DNA of 64,000 nt from Dendrolimus kikuchii (GCA_019925095.2 CM034414.1:3760001-3824000); one strand, 5' to 3'. Positions 52,101 to 61,900 are shown, numbered from the stretch's first letter. The notes: generated by a model from the sequence alone, not told the origin. Program-made: numbers and translations.

Positions 52101-54740
52101 CGATGCCCAAGTGCAATATAATGACTTAGTGCGAGCTGCTTCTGACAAAGCTCGCGAAATCAATGAACAGGCTTCTGCAAAATTGATTGAGCAAGCTAAC
52201 TGGCAACAAGTGCAAGTGCAGGAAGCAGAAGCCAAAGCCAGTGCAGAAGCCGCAGCTCAACAGGCACTAGCCAAACAAGCAGAGGATCTCGCTTTACAGG
52301 CACAAGCAGAAGCCCAACAAGCACAGGTGAAACAAGCCGAAGAGCTCGCGTTAAAAGCACAGGCTGAAGCACAACAAGCACAAGCTAAGCAAGTACAAGA
52401 ACTCGCGGCCCTTTCACAATTAGATGCCCAACAATCCCAAGCCCAAAAAGCTGAAGATGTAGCAATACAAGCTCAAGTGGACGCCCAACAGGCCCAAATT
52501 AAGCAATCTCAAGATATCGCGATACAAGCACAAATAGACGCTCAACAAGCCCAGGTTAAGCAAGCTCAAGACATTGCCTTGCAAGCACAGGCTGAAGCAC
52601 AGCAAGCACAGACGAAACAAGCGCAAAATCTCGCTGACCAAGCACAACAAGCTCAAGCCAAGCAAGCCAGTGAACTAGCTCTGCAAGTACAAGCACAGCA
52701 AGTACAGACACTTGCTCAATATTCACAGGTATGCTTCTCATTTTGTCTAACTTTCTTTTTTCCCTTTTACTGTATATTTGATATTTAGATGTCTCACTTC
52801 CTTAACATTGACTTGTGGAACCTTCTTTAAGATAGAATCACTTTCGAACATACATCTTTATATGAATTGTCATAAATATATTACGTTTTCTTAAAGCTAG
52901 TTAATGTAAAGTTTTCCTCATTTTACCCGCTGCACTCGTGAAATACTAAAATCATAGTAACGACATTAAACTCATCATTAAGTTGTGAAACTATTTCTTG
53001 AGTTCAAATATATTACAGCAAACCAAAATGATAATATCCCACAATAAGGATCTATGTTCAATTAATCGGTTGGATGATTTAAATCTTACAATAATTTCTA
53101 AAAATATTTTCTAATAAAAGCTCGGGCGCTAAACTAAATAACATACAATCGTTTTCTAAAATGTCAAGATAAAAAGAATTTTAATAAATATTTAAACAAC
53201 TATTAACACGCTATTTGACTCGATTAATTACGACGTCATAACTTGCTTTTCTCATACATAATCTAGGAGGCTTCAGCGTTTTATAAGATAATAAAAAAGG
53301 TATCAATTGATTTAACTGTCAACTATCCTATTGTCAGGCTCCAGTGGCAGTTGCTGGTATTCCCGCTGCTATCCCAGCAGCTGTTGCTGCTGTTTCAGCC
53401 GGTGATGCCCAAGCCGCAGTTATCGACGCTCAAGTACAGCTTCAAGATCTTGCAAGAGCAGCAGCTGATAGAGCACGCGAAATTAACGAACAAGCCGCTG
53501 AACAACTAAACGAGAAGCTTCGATCTGGTGCTGATTATGGACAGGAACAGGTAAAATCATTTATCAAGCCATTTTAGGGCCGATTTTTTATTCATCAGAT
53601 AAAATATATCAGTCGAATAAATTATAATTTGACTAAATTCAAAAGTGACACAATTCAATCGTTTCATTTAGGCAAATGTCATTTTTAAGTTTTACATGTT
53701 GTGTTTTATTCTACAGAATAACTTTTATCTGATGATTGGAAAAACGGCCCTTAATAAAGTAAATTACTAATTATTTCTTCCTTTCTATGCCTTCTTTTTA
53801 TGTCTTCATACTTAAAACATTCTAGTAATTTTTTTCTGTCAACTCTATAGATCTCATACCTTACTTCATAAAATATCTTAGGCCACCATTGTCTTATCTA
53901 TTCTATCTTAAGCTCCTTGAAAAATCTAACTCCAGCAACATATGCCAGCACTATCTACTAAAAAACGCTAAATTCTATGAATATTATATAAATAATTATA
54001 TTTTCCTCAAACACAGTACTAAAATAATAAATATACAATAATAATTTTCTATAACACCTTAAAATTCTCTACCGAAGATTAAATCTGTAAATTATAATTT
54101 CTTTCGTAGTTTTTTATTAGCAGGTCTACTGTTTAAAACGAGTATCAACAAAACCGAACAAACGTCAACTTAATAAAAAATCTTATAAACTTTCCAGGCT
54201 TCAGATGCTTTCTGGAACGTACAAGATAAAGGATGGCAAGCTTTGGACGCAATCAAAACCGCTGAAGCTCAACTGGACGGCGCTGTTGCTAGCCAATCAC
54301 CAATCATCGCCAAGAACACTTTAGTAGGCGGAATAGTTGCACCTTACGTAGCTAGAGTAGCTGGTATCGCACCTGTTGCACCGGTCGCATATACCTCAGT
54401 CATCACGCCTGGACTAAGCAGTTATTCTACCCAATCTATTGCTCAAACTCATGGAGCATCTGCATCAGCTGAAGCTGCCGTGAAATCAGCTGAACTTAAA
54501 CTCGAGGCACAAAAGAACCAAGCCGAAGCTGCTGTAAAAGTAGCAGAAGCGAATGCTGCTGCAGCGAACGCGGCGGCTAATGCAGTCAATTCTCTCATTG
54601 CTGTTCGTGGCCAGGTAGTTTCTCCTCTATTGAAATACCAGGGAGTTGCTGCGTCTCCTATTGCTCTCCAGCCAGTGGTCAAATACGCGTCGCCCATCCA
54701 GCATGTGGTCGGGCCGGCTTACATTAAGAGCGTATGGTAA
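49136..54740 (+). CDS. Gene 2: large Gln/Ala-repeat cuticular protein, paralogue of gene 1
   Basis: Four exons, all phase 0: 49136-49147 (ATG AGA GTT CTG, donor GTCAGT), 51913-52728 (acceptor ATCCACAG, donor GTATGC), 53338-53550 (acceptor TTGTCAG, donor GTAAAA) and 54198-54740 (acceptor TTTCCAG, stop TAA). Product 527 aa. Residues 1 to ~16 form a signal peptide (MRVLILSALLACAASA). Residues ~57-100 hold the first conserved block (ISSGDLQAAAIDAQVQ...AREINEQA). Residues ~115-270 are ~9 Gln/Ala repeats of 19 aa, probably a long helix or coiled coil. Exon 3 repeats the conserved block (VSAGDAQAAVIDAQVQ...AREINEQA). Exon 4 holds GWQALDAIKTAEAQLDGA, as in gene 1, then an Ala-rich helix and a Val/Tyr-rich tail (PAYIKSVW end). 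Introns are 2765, 609 and 647 bp; the first holds LINE and Helitron remnants. No Rebers-Riddiford motif. Likely a secreted cuticle structural protein; function inferred from homology to gene 1. The exon 1 link is inferred, see the alternative promoter at 51833. Confidence 0.78.
49735..49800 (-). mobile_element. LINE tail scrap in gene 2 intron 1
   Basis: CCTGACGGTAAGTGGTTACC then ATCACCCATAG is an old minus-strand LINE tail. Confidence 0.4.
49801..50915. other. Gene 2 intron 1, unassigned part
   Basis: No exon-like sequence. CTATTAGGAAC occurs three times (near 49971, 50097 and 50417); meaning unknown. Confidence 0.4.
50917..51160 (-). mobile_element. Helitron-like remnant in intron 1
   Basis: CTAGAGGCCGACTGCGACTT + CGTCTG at the left matches the Helitron 3' end style (minus strand). 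The body is diverged. Confidence 0.5.
51225..51470 (+). mobile_element. RTE-like LINE remnant in intron 1
   Basis: Plus strand reads WTGHVCRRTNGR then RTDDLHKVASSG and DRNTWRNLG after one stop, the post-RT C-terminal pattern of some RTE-like LINEs. A 90-codon frame on the opposite strand is its shadow. Confidence 0.6.
51833..51894 (+). promoter_or_regulatory. Possible alternative promoter of gene 2
   Basis: TATAAAA at 51833-51839. An ATG at 51875 opens a three-codon frame (ATG AAG TTT TGA). A second ATG at 51892 is in frame with exon 2 and would give MLKFNPQ in place of MRVL, still a plausible signal peptide. The good TCAGT initiator is missing, so this may be a decayed or minor start. Confidence 0.4.
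52240..52700 (+). repeat. 57-bp coding repeats in gene 2 exon 2
   Basis: About nine units, six of them exactly 57 bp and encoding 19 residues like KQAEDLALQAQAEAQQAQV. The last two are shorter. Open frames on the other strand are shadows. Confidence 0.9.
53577..53750. mobile_element. PIF/Harbinger-like MITE in gene 2 intron 3
   Basis: 174 bp with ~28-bp terminal inverted repeats (GGGCCGATTTTTTATTCATC; mirrored GGGCCGTTTTTCCAATCATC) and TTA on each side (53574-53576, 53751-53753). It begins 27 bp after the exon 3 donor. Confidence 0.8.
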
Positions 54741-54775
54741 AGAAGTAGAAAATTGGTATAAAAAAGATATTTGGA

Positions 54776-54781
54776 ATTAAA
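54776..54781 (+). terminator. Poly(A) signal of gene 2
   Basis: ATTAAA, a common variant signal, 36 nt after the stop. No AATAAA lies closer. Confidence 0.55.
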
Positions 54782-54826
54782 AATCACAGTCATTTAATTC
54801 GAATATATATCTTGTTTTATTTTAAA

Positions 54827-55105
54827 CGGGCCCAGCAGGCGTTGACCTGCTCTGAAAAAATGAAAATCTAGAACCTGATTCCAGCGCCATCTACCGGTCC
54901 CAATTGTGATTCCTAACTATCCGGAGACTCAAACACAAAAAAACATCAAAATCGATCCAGGAGATTAGGAGGATCCTAGAACCCGATCCTAGCGCCACCC
55001 ACCGGTTCCAATTCTAAATTTCAATCATCCGGAGACCCACTCCAACATACACAAAAAAAAAATCAAAATCGGTAAAGTCGTTCTCAAGTTACGCGCGTAT
55101 CTATA
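54827..55105 (-). mobile_element. Heli-E, degraded with internal duplication
   Basis: AGCAGGCGTTGACCTGCTCT is a degraded version of the GGCAGA/TCTGCC hairpin. The CAGCGCCATCTACCGG module appears twice (54881, 54990). The CTAG end is lost. Confidence 0.6.
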
Positions 55106-55106
55106 T

Positions 55107-55193
55107 ACATACATACTTCACGCCAGTTCCCTTGCGGGGTAGGCACAATCAACAGAGCGCCGTTTAGGTTTATTCTTACACACCTCACTTGCT
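55107..55193 (-). mobile_element. TATG-LINE, ~85-bp fragment
   Basis: Minus-strand tail fragment with GCGTATCTA on both sides. Confidence 0.85.
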
Positions 55194-55238
55194 ATGCGTA
55201 TCTACATAAATTTCTACAATTCATTTTTATTGATATAG

Positions 55239-55765
55239 ATTGACTAAGATATGCCCGCGAATTCGTCTACGCTTGACCCGAAATTCCCGGGACACAAAAT
55301 ACCGCAGCATTTGAAAAATAATATAAGCTATCATTTTAGTGAAAACAGTGTTGGAGGAATAAGCTAATTTTTTACGCACCCGAACAACTACAAACCACTT
55401 CCGAGAAAATTCCCGCGGGGTTCCCGGGATAAAAAACCACACATTTTATTGCGTTTTTACCATCGATCACTAAAAAAATCACATAGGAATAAAAAAATAT
55501 TAATCTGGCCATTTTAAATCATTCCCAGACAAATTTCCGTTGGATTCCCAGAATAAAAAGTAGCGCAGAGTTTAAGTCTAAGAATTAGCTGTCGATCAGG
55601 GAAAACAGCATCGAAATCGGCCCATTCGTTTTTACGTGAATCCCGAACAAACAGACAGAAAGAAATCTAAAAAACTTGCATCGTGTTCTCCATCGTTTAT
55701 ATAGTCTATTCCAGTTTTTATTTAATAGCTTTAATGTACAGACACAGTTGGTTTAAAATGTAATA
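55239..55765 (-). mobile_element. Heli-F, near full length
   Basis: GCCCGCGAATTCGTCTACGC at the left; CGCGGGGTTCCCGGGATAAA centrally; TTTATATAGTCTATTCCAG near the right end. The CTAG terminus is changed to CTAA. Confidence 0.7.
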
Positions 55766-55971
55766 ATATTATAGATTTAAACTTTAACTATTAATCAACA
55801 TCTTATTATTAAACAATACATAGTATTTGGGGTTCTATATATAGCACAGACATTTTTCTGTCTTATTTCACTGTATGAATTAAATTTGACACGTAGATGC
55901 AATCTGTACGCCACGTGTAGTTATGTAGTATATATAGTGCTGTTTATATAGTATGGTATATATAGTACACA

Positions 55972-56248
55972 CATACATACATACATAACTTCACGCCAGT
56001 TCCCTTCCGGGGTAGGCACGAACAACAGAGCGCCATTTAGGCTTATTCTTACACACCTCACTTGCTTCTTTGACATTCATAACTCTTGTCATGCACGCTC
56101 GTCTGTTCTTAAGGCTCCTTACATCACCTTCTGCTAGTACACGATCGATTTGATCATGGAAGGTGTGTCGTGGCCTTCCACGACTTCTGCATCCATCCAC
56201 TTTTGCATTGTATATCTGTTTAGTCATTCTTTCATCATGCATTCTTTA
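55972..56248 (-). mobile_element. TATG-LINE 3' fragment
   Basis: Minus-strand, from the (CATA)n tail to HDERMTKQ. Open to its 5' break. Confidence 0.85.
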
Positions 56249-56448
56249 TAGTGTCGTATATATAGTTGAGTATATTTTAGTATTTAGTTAATTTGCGAAA
56301 AAGACAGGTTGGCTGTCAAGTAACTAGGGGTTATAAAAAATTATTGGGCGTGTCGAGTTTGTACAAAGCGTTTAAAAATGAGAAAAAAACAAATTCGAAA
56401 CCAGAAGTTTTTATTTAAAATGAGTGGGAAACACTTTTTGAAGATCAT

Positions 56449-56998
56449 ACATACATACATTCCCTTGCGGGATAGGCACGAACAACAGAGCGCCATTTAG
56501 GCTTATTCTTACACACCTCACTTGCTTCTTTGACATTCATAACACTTGTCATGCACGCTCGTCTGTTCTTAAGGCGCCTTACATCATTTAAATGAAATTC
56601 GATAATGATTCAGCTTACAACCCGAGCTAGTACACGATCGATTTGATCATGGAAGGTGTGTCGTGGTCTTCCACGACTTCTACATCCATCCACTTTTGCA
56701 TTGTATATCTGTTTAGTCATTCTTTCATCATGTATTCTTTCCACATGCCCGAACCACCGGAGCATTCCTTTCCTTACCTTCACCTCGACACTTTCTTTCA
56801 GACCAACTCTCTTTCTTACTTCGGTACTACGAACGCGGTCCTCGAGCGTCACTCCGCAGATTTTGCGCAGTGCTCGCATCTCGACCGCGTTTACTCTACT
56901 TTCATGCTGTCTCTTCCATACCCAACTCTCGCATCCATACGTGAGCGTAGGTACCAGCACCGCGTTGTGTATGGCGAGCTGGGCCTTCTGGCTTAATT
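56449..56998 (-). mobile_element. TATG-LINE, longest copy in the window
   Basis: Minus-strand. Its ORF reaches upstream to LTYGCESWVWKRQHESRVNA, an RT-C-terminal pattern, and continues to FHDQIDRVLA. A ~50-bp foreign segment (near 56583-56630) interrupts it before the 3' end. The GCESW...LRWFGHV order is typical of RTE-like and related LINEs; the exact clade is uncertain. Confidence 0.85.
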
Positions 56999-57310
56999 AT
57001 TAATGACGTTACATATTGACAGATAACGTATGTGTATATACTAATGTGGCTATCCGTTGACGGCGTTATTTAACTCCATAAATAAGACGCATTAGGCCTC
57101 AATCAATAACACTATCCCAGATGAGGACCCACCTTGAGATAAACGAATATAGCCAAAAACGTGGCGCTGTCATTACAATTCACTAACATATACGACGTCG
57201 TTGTCATGGAAACGCGTACGAAGTTTCGCTAGCAAATGTTAGTTTTGAATTTACTAATAGCCGGTTCTTATGTCTTACGAACCGTTCATTTGCGTTACTT
57301 TTACAATCAC
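56999..57310. other. Unassigned sequence
   Basis: No gene or repeat recognised. GTTGTCATGGAAAC (57200-57213) resembles an RFX X-box but has no gene beside it. Confidence 0.35.
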
Positions 57311-57440
57311 TTGGGGTCGGCACAATATGTCTTCTCCTTCTATACTCCTTCCTCTATTCTGTGCATACGTCCTCAGTCACACCACAAATCATCGCAGCAT
57401 CCTTCATACAATCTATCCATCTCTATTTTGGTTAAGCCAT
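57311..57440 (+). mobile_element. LINE/SINE fragment
   Basis: TTGGGGTCGGCACAATATGT and CATACAATCTATCCATCTCT match a common lepidopteran element also glimpsed at 3650-3690. Confidence 0.5.
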
Positions 57441-57451
57441 AAATTGGTATA

Positions 57452-57820
57452 AGGTCGTGCTAGCGCACGAGTCCCCGGCTCAAAGGGCGCGGGTTCAATC
57501 CTGGCCATAACGCACGCATCACTTAGGCAGTTTTATGACCAAAAGTGCATATTGTTACAATTACCACAGGCCTACCCCGCAAGGGAACTGGCGTGAAGTT
57601 ATGTATGTATGTATGTATGTACCACGTGCTAACAATGGCGAAGAAAAACATCATGATGCAACCTGCACATCGAGATTACCTATGTCTCCAATCCAGCAAG
57701 TCGCCTTAGAGTCTCCAATCCAGCAAGTCGCCTTAGACAAGCGTCGCGAGTATACTGTCTGTTCTATAGTGGGAGGCCCGAGCCCAACAGTGGGATTTTT
57801 TGGGCTGTCATTATTATTAT
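57452..57820 (+). mobile_element. SINE-C, full length, interrupted
   Basis: tRNA-like head with B-box GCGGGTTCAATCCTGG, tail GGAGGCCCGAGCCCAACAGT. Interrupted by a TATG-LINE scrap at 57568-57623 (TACCAC duplicated), and it has a 27-bp tandem duplication (CCAATCCAGCAAGTCGCC twice, near 57688 and 57715). Confidence 0.8.
57568..57623 (+). mobile_element. TATG-LINE, ~55-bp fragment
   Basis: Only CTACCCCGCAAGGGAACTGG, the stop and (TATG)n; flanked by TACCAC. The shortest insertion of the family here. Confidence 0.85.
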
Positions 57821-57825
57821 AGAGA

Positions 57826-58148
57826 GTGTCGGGGTGAAGGTAAGGAAAGGAATGCTCCGGTGGTTCGGGCATGTAGAAAGAATGCATGATGAAAGAATAA
57901 CTAAACAGATATACAATGCAAAAGTGGATGGATGCAGAAGTCGTGGAAGGCCACGACACACCTTCCATGATCAAATTGATCGTGTACTAGCGGAGGGTGA
58001 TGTAAGGAGCCTTAAGAACAGACGAGTGACAAGAGTTATAAATGTCAAAGAAGCAAGTGAGGTGTGTAAGAATGGGCCTAAATGGCGCTCTGTTGTTCGT
58101 GCCTACCCCGCAAGGGAGCTGGCGTGAAGTTATGTATGTATGTATGTA
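57826..58148 (+). mobile_element. TATG-LINE 3' portion, ~320 bp
   Basis: Plus-strand open frame from VKVRKGMLRWFGHVERM to ARELA and stop. ATTATTATTATA lies at both edges. A 6-bp in-frame loss near RRVTRV. Confidence 0.9.
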
Positions 58149-58365
58149 TTATTATTATATATAAATTAGCTATGGAACCCTAAAAAATCGTGTAATAAAA
58201 ACAAGTCTGGTCTTTTTTACCAATCAGCTTTTTATGATCAATCTGTACGTAGGTGACTTGATTACTCTAAGGAATGTGCAAGCAGCATTGCTTTAAAGGT
58301 CAACAGGTACTATTTATCTGTAGCAAATTGGCTAAAATAGCCTGAATTTGTCTTTTATAATATAA

Positions 58366-58560
58366 CTAGCTGTGCCCGCGACTTCGTCCGCGTGGAATAT
58401 TTTTTCGCGGAACCCAAAAAAAACCCCGCTTCTTTACGTAACGCGTTACGGCGCCATTCTGTCTGGCTTCACTTTCTCTCACGTATACGGCAGCGGTAGG
58501 CAGACTCCTCCTCTCTCACACTAACCCACAGCGCTAGTCGTATTTCGGTAATTAGTTAAA
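58366..58560 (-). mobile_element. Heli-F-like element, partial
   Basis: CTAGCTGTGCCCGCGACTTC + GTCCGCG is the minus-strand Helitron 3' end with a GCGAC/GTCCGC-type hairpin. The far end is not identified. Confidence 0.6.
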
Positions 58561-58915
58561 TAATGATACTAATATTGTACATATTCAAGAATTGTAATAT
58601 ACCTTATAATCAATAAAAGATTTTATTAAAAAATAACCTTAAATTACATTATCATAATATTTAAGTAATAACCTAAGCTTTTCTCAAGTTAAACTATTTC
58701 AATATTAAATAGTTCAACTTAGATTAGTTTAAGTTATCACTTCTGTCGGCCATCCCGAGACGCACACATTTTTTCTTTTTTAACTATTAGTGATCAGGAG
58801 ATTGATGTAGAAGCAAAAAGTTTTAACATAAGTAGTAATTAAGTTATTTATGTGTGTCATCTATATTTTAAAGATATTAAGGCAACAAAACATAAAACAT
58901 TTTTATTTATTACAT
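58561..58915. other. Unassigned AT-rich sequence
   Basis: No feature recognised. Confidence 0.4.
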
Positions 58916-59111
58916 ATATTGTTACGAGTTGCAAGACTCGAATTAAAATGCCGTTGGTTTTATTATAGAATTTATTACAACTATACAAACACGTATAACA
59001 CATGTACAAATATAACCGGACGCAATAAGTCCAAATGTAATGCACAATTCAATAACACGAGCAAAGTCCGTCACTAGATGTACACACGTCTTGCCTCGTT
59101 TGTGTTATCGC

Positions 59112-59557
59112 TTTGACTGTCTCCTCTCTCCATTCTGCCGTCATTTTATATTTCACAAATATAAGTGTGCCCGCCCGTATCGTCGACTTAATTTCCTAGA
59201 AACCGTAATCCGCAGACCTCACTAATTATGCCTGCAAACGGCCATAAACGGGTACAATAGGCTTTTCTCCACATTATTTTTTTATTGCTGGAGATCAGCA
59301 GACAGGCACACGGCCCACTTGATGGAAAGGTTTGACTGTCTCCTCTCTCCATTCTGCCGTCGTTTTATACCTCACAAATATAAGTGTGCCCGCCCGTATC
59401 GTCGACTTAACTTCCTAGAAATCGTAATCCGCACACCTGAGTAATTGTGCCGGCAAACGTCCATAAACGAGTACAATAGGCTTTTCTCTACAATTTTTTT
59501 ATTTTTTTATTGCTGGAGATCAGCAGACAGGCAGACGACCCACTTGATAGAAAGCGG
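59112..59557. repeat. ~219-bp tandem duplication
   Basis: Unit 1 starts 59112 and unit 2 starts 59331, both with TTTGACTGTCTCCTCTCTCC. Each contains LTR-T sequence and the first ~50 bp of the inserted SINE-A tail (GCTGGAGATCAGCAGACAGG). Confidence 0.9.
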
Positions 59558-59736
59558 TTACCATCGCCTATGGACATTTGCAACACCAAAGTTGCTACAA
59601 ATGCGTTGCTGCTCTCTTAAGGGAGAATGGAACCTGGTCACTAATGCCGGAACACAACTCAAGGTTGTTATGACGACATACTTTAGACCAGGGGTGGTAG
59701 CCATCCAATCGGGCAAATGCCCTACCACCTGGCAAA
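59497..59736 (-). mobile_element. SINE-A, short 5' form, nested in LTR-T
   Basis: Minus-strand copy ending CTACCACCTGGC, the same boundary as 37844-38069 and 40755-40974. Confidence 0.85.
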
Positions 59737-59951
59737 TACAATAACCAATAAATAAGTAAACAAAAGAAGACAATCATAAAGGTATTTATTACAATTGGTC
59801 CAAATGCCGACAGGTAATAGCGTGCTTCGTGGACTTTATCTTTGTCGGGTGGCTCAGCTGTAACAATATTTTCATATTTAAATCGATTCGGTAATGTGTG
59901 AATTCCTATATCGAATCCAATTCAATTGAATCCTCATCGATAGTTCACTTA

Positions 59952-60155
59952 TCTTTATATATATAATTCTTCTGTACGTGTGTTGACAGTGAACTCCTCC
60001 TAAACGGCTAGACCGATTTGAATGATTTTTTTTGTGTATGTTCAAGTGGATTCGAGGATGGTTTAGATTCACAATTGGACCCGGTAGGCGGCGCTGCAAT
60101 CGAGTTCTAAATTTTATTTCATCAGTTCAGAACAACGTTTGCCGGGACAGCTAGT
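59952..60155 (+). mobile_element. Heli-E, complete 204 bp
   Basis: A|TCTTTATATATATAATTC start and GCCGGGACAGCTAG|T end. The hairpin stem is weaker than in the 12830 copy because of changes in the TCAGAACAACGTTTGCC segment. Confidence 0.85.
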
Positions 60156-60411
60156 ACATACTAAAATCAGTCCGATAGATGCCAAATGTGGCTTTATAGA
60201 ACGGCCGAACTACAAACCACTAGTCTGATTGTGGTGAAACTTTGGTAGGGTGATCTGAGGACGCCCGCGAGGGTTTCTAGCCCTATAGATGTCTATAAAT
60301 AAAAATACAATGTTATTGTCCACAAAAAAGCAGTTCAACAAACAATACACAACCAAACATTTATTTACTTATATTTTACGTGGCATTGTCACGCATGCCG
60401 GGTACAGCTAG
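60156..60411 (+). mobile_element. Helitron-like element adjoining Heli-E
   Basis: Ends GGCATTGTCACGCATGCC + GGGTACAGCTAG|T. GGCAT and ATGCC form a subterminal hairpin ~10 nt before CTAG. The 5' end was not located; the element abuts Heli-E. Confidence 0.6.
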
Positions 60412-60419
60412 TTATATTT

Positions 60420-60718
60420 ACATACATACATACATAACTTCACGCCAGTTCCCTTGCGGGGTAGGCACGAACAACAGAGTGCCATTTAGGCTTATTCTTA
60501 CACACCTCACTCGCCTCTTTGACATTCATAACTCTTGTCATGCAAGCTCGTCTGTTCTTAAGGCTCCTGACAACTAGTACACGTGATCACGGAAGGTGTG
60601 TCGTGGCCTTCCACGACTTCTGCATCCATCCACTTTTGCATTGTATATCTGTTTAGTCATTCTTTCATCATGCATTCTTTCCACATGCCCGAACCACCGG
60701 AGCATTCCTTTCCTTACC
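60420..60718 (-). mobile_element. TATG-LINE 3' fragment inserted at Helitron end
   Basis: Minus-strand, with CTAGTTATATTT on both sides; the target is the CTAG junction of the preceding Helitron. A small deletion disrupts the DRVLAEGD region. Confidence 0.9.
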
Positions 60719-60744
60719 TAGTTATATTTGTTACGTGCAAATGT

Positions 60745-61900
60745 GTTTTTCGATTTAAGGCTCCTATTGCCGCAAAACTTCAAGTCGGGTGTAAACGAAA
60801 CAACTTTTCGTTAGTAATTACTGATCAATAATTTACTTTGAAAAAATATCGTGAATCTACACGATGTGAGCCATAACGTGGTTTTTTTATAATTAGACAT
60901 TACAATCTAATTTCAAAAAACATTATGCCAGAGCATATTTAATAAGTATATAAGCCCTAATACTCCTGATTACCTTAAACAAAATTTTGAATTTCTTTCG
61001 TGCTCTCATAATTTACGCCCTTCTACTAAACATAAATTGAACACTCCTGCGCATAACTCAACTTTTTATAACAATTCTTTTACTGTTAAGGCTATACAGC
61101 TCTGGAACGCGCTCCCTGTTACAATCAGACAAGCAAAATCGCTAGCGATATTTAAAACTATGATCAAAAAATACTACCTGTCGTTGGAATATGATATTTA
61201 AATTCACTTATAAACATTTATATATTTTGTAGATATGTATTTGTATGGTATGTATATATCTATGTAATATATAATATTTCTGCATATATATATATATATA
61301 TATATAATGTATGTATTTATTATTAAAATGTAAGTATTTTGTACTATATGTTACGTATACCACCATCGCCATTATCATCTCAATTCATTTCTGGGGTTGT
61401 CTGGAAGAGATCGCTTTTTAGCGATAAGACCGCCCTTTGTACATAACTAGATATAATTTTAGTCTTTAAGTTCATATTTGTATTGGTGTACAATAAAGAG
61501 TTATCTATCTATCTATCTATCTATTTTACAGTTTCATTAAAATCAAAATATATCGATCGATAAAATTGATAGAAAAAGCAATACAAAGAGGGTATTGTGC
61601 GAACACCCTTCTCGGAGCTCATTGATAGAAAAATAACAATTAGATACGTGAGGGACCAAAAAAATTATTATAGTTATTAAAAAAAAAATTAAATCACCTC
61701 CAAATTATTGACATGAAACCGTTTTACTCCTTCAATTTTTATGAAAACAGAATAATAAAAATATCTACACCTTTAGAAAAGAGAGATAAATAATAATGCA
61801 TCTGGAAAACGAAAGCATCTGTGGAATCTCCGCTATGGCCTGAAATATCAGTACAGAAAAAGCCTCAAAAGAAGTTGGCGTTGCTACAAGCCTTAAAGTA
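60745..61900 (+). repeat. Dispersed repeat Rep-D, copy 2
   Basis: Matches 520-950 on both sides of a ~750-bp insertion (about 60912-61670). No protein frame in the repeat itself. Confidence 0.7.
60925..61525 (+). mobile_element. CR1-like LINE 3' end
   Basis: Reads NTPDYLKQNFEFLSCSHNLR and FTVKAIQLWNALPVTIRQAK then FKTMIKKYYL and stop near 61201, a C-terminal pattern common in CR1/Jockey-group LINEs. The 3' UTR has GAGATCGCTTTTTAGCGATA and AATAAAGAGT followed by (TATC)n. Nested in Rep-D. Confidence 0.8.

Larger units (their letters stand above)
58920..59865 (-). mobile_element. Solo LTR (LTR-T) with nested SINE-A and tandem duplication
   Basis: TGTTACGAG...GCTGTAACA with ATAT duplication (58916-58919, 59866-59869). 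It is almost twice the usual length because of an inserted SINE-A and a ~219-bp tandem duplication. Confidence 0.85.

Noticed and set aside
57200..57213. RFX X-box-like GTTGTCATGGAAAC
   Set aside because: No gene start nearby and one match of this degeneracy is expected by chance in a window of this size.
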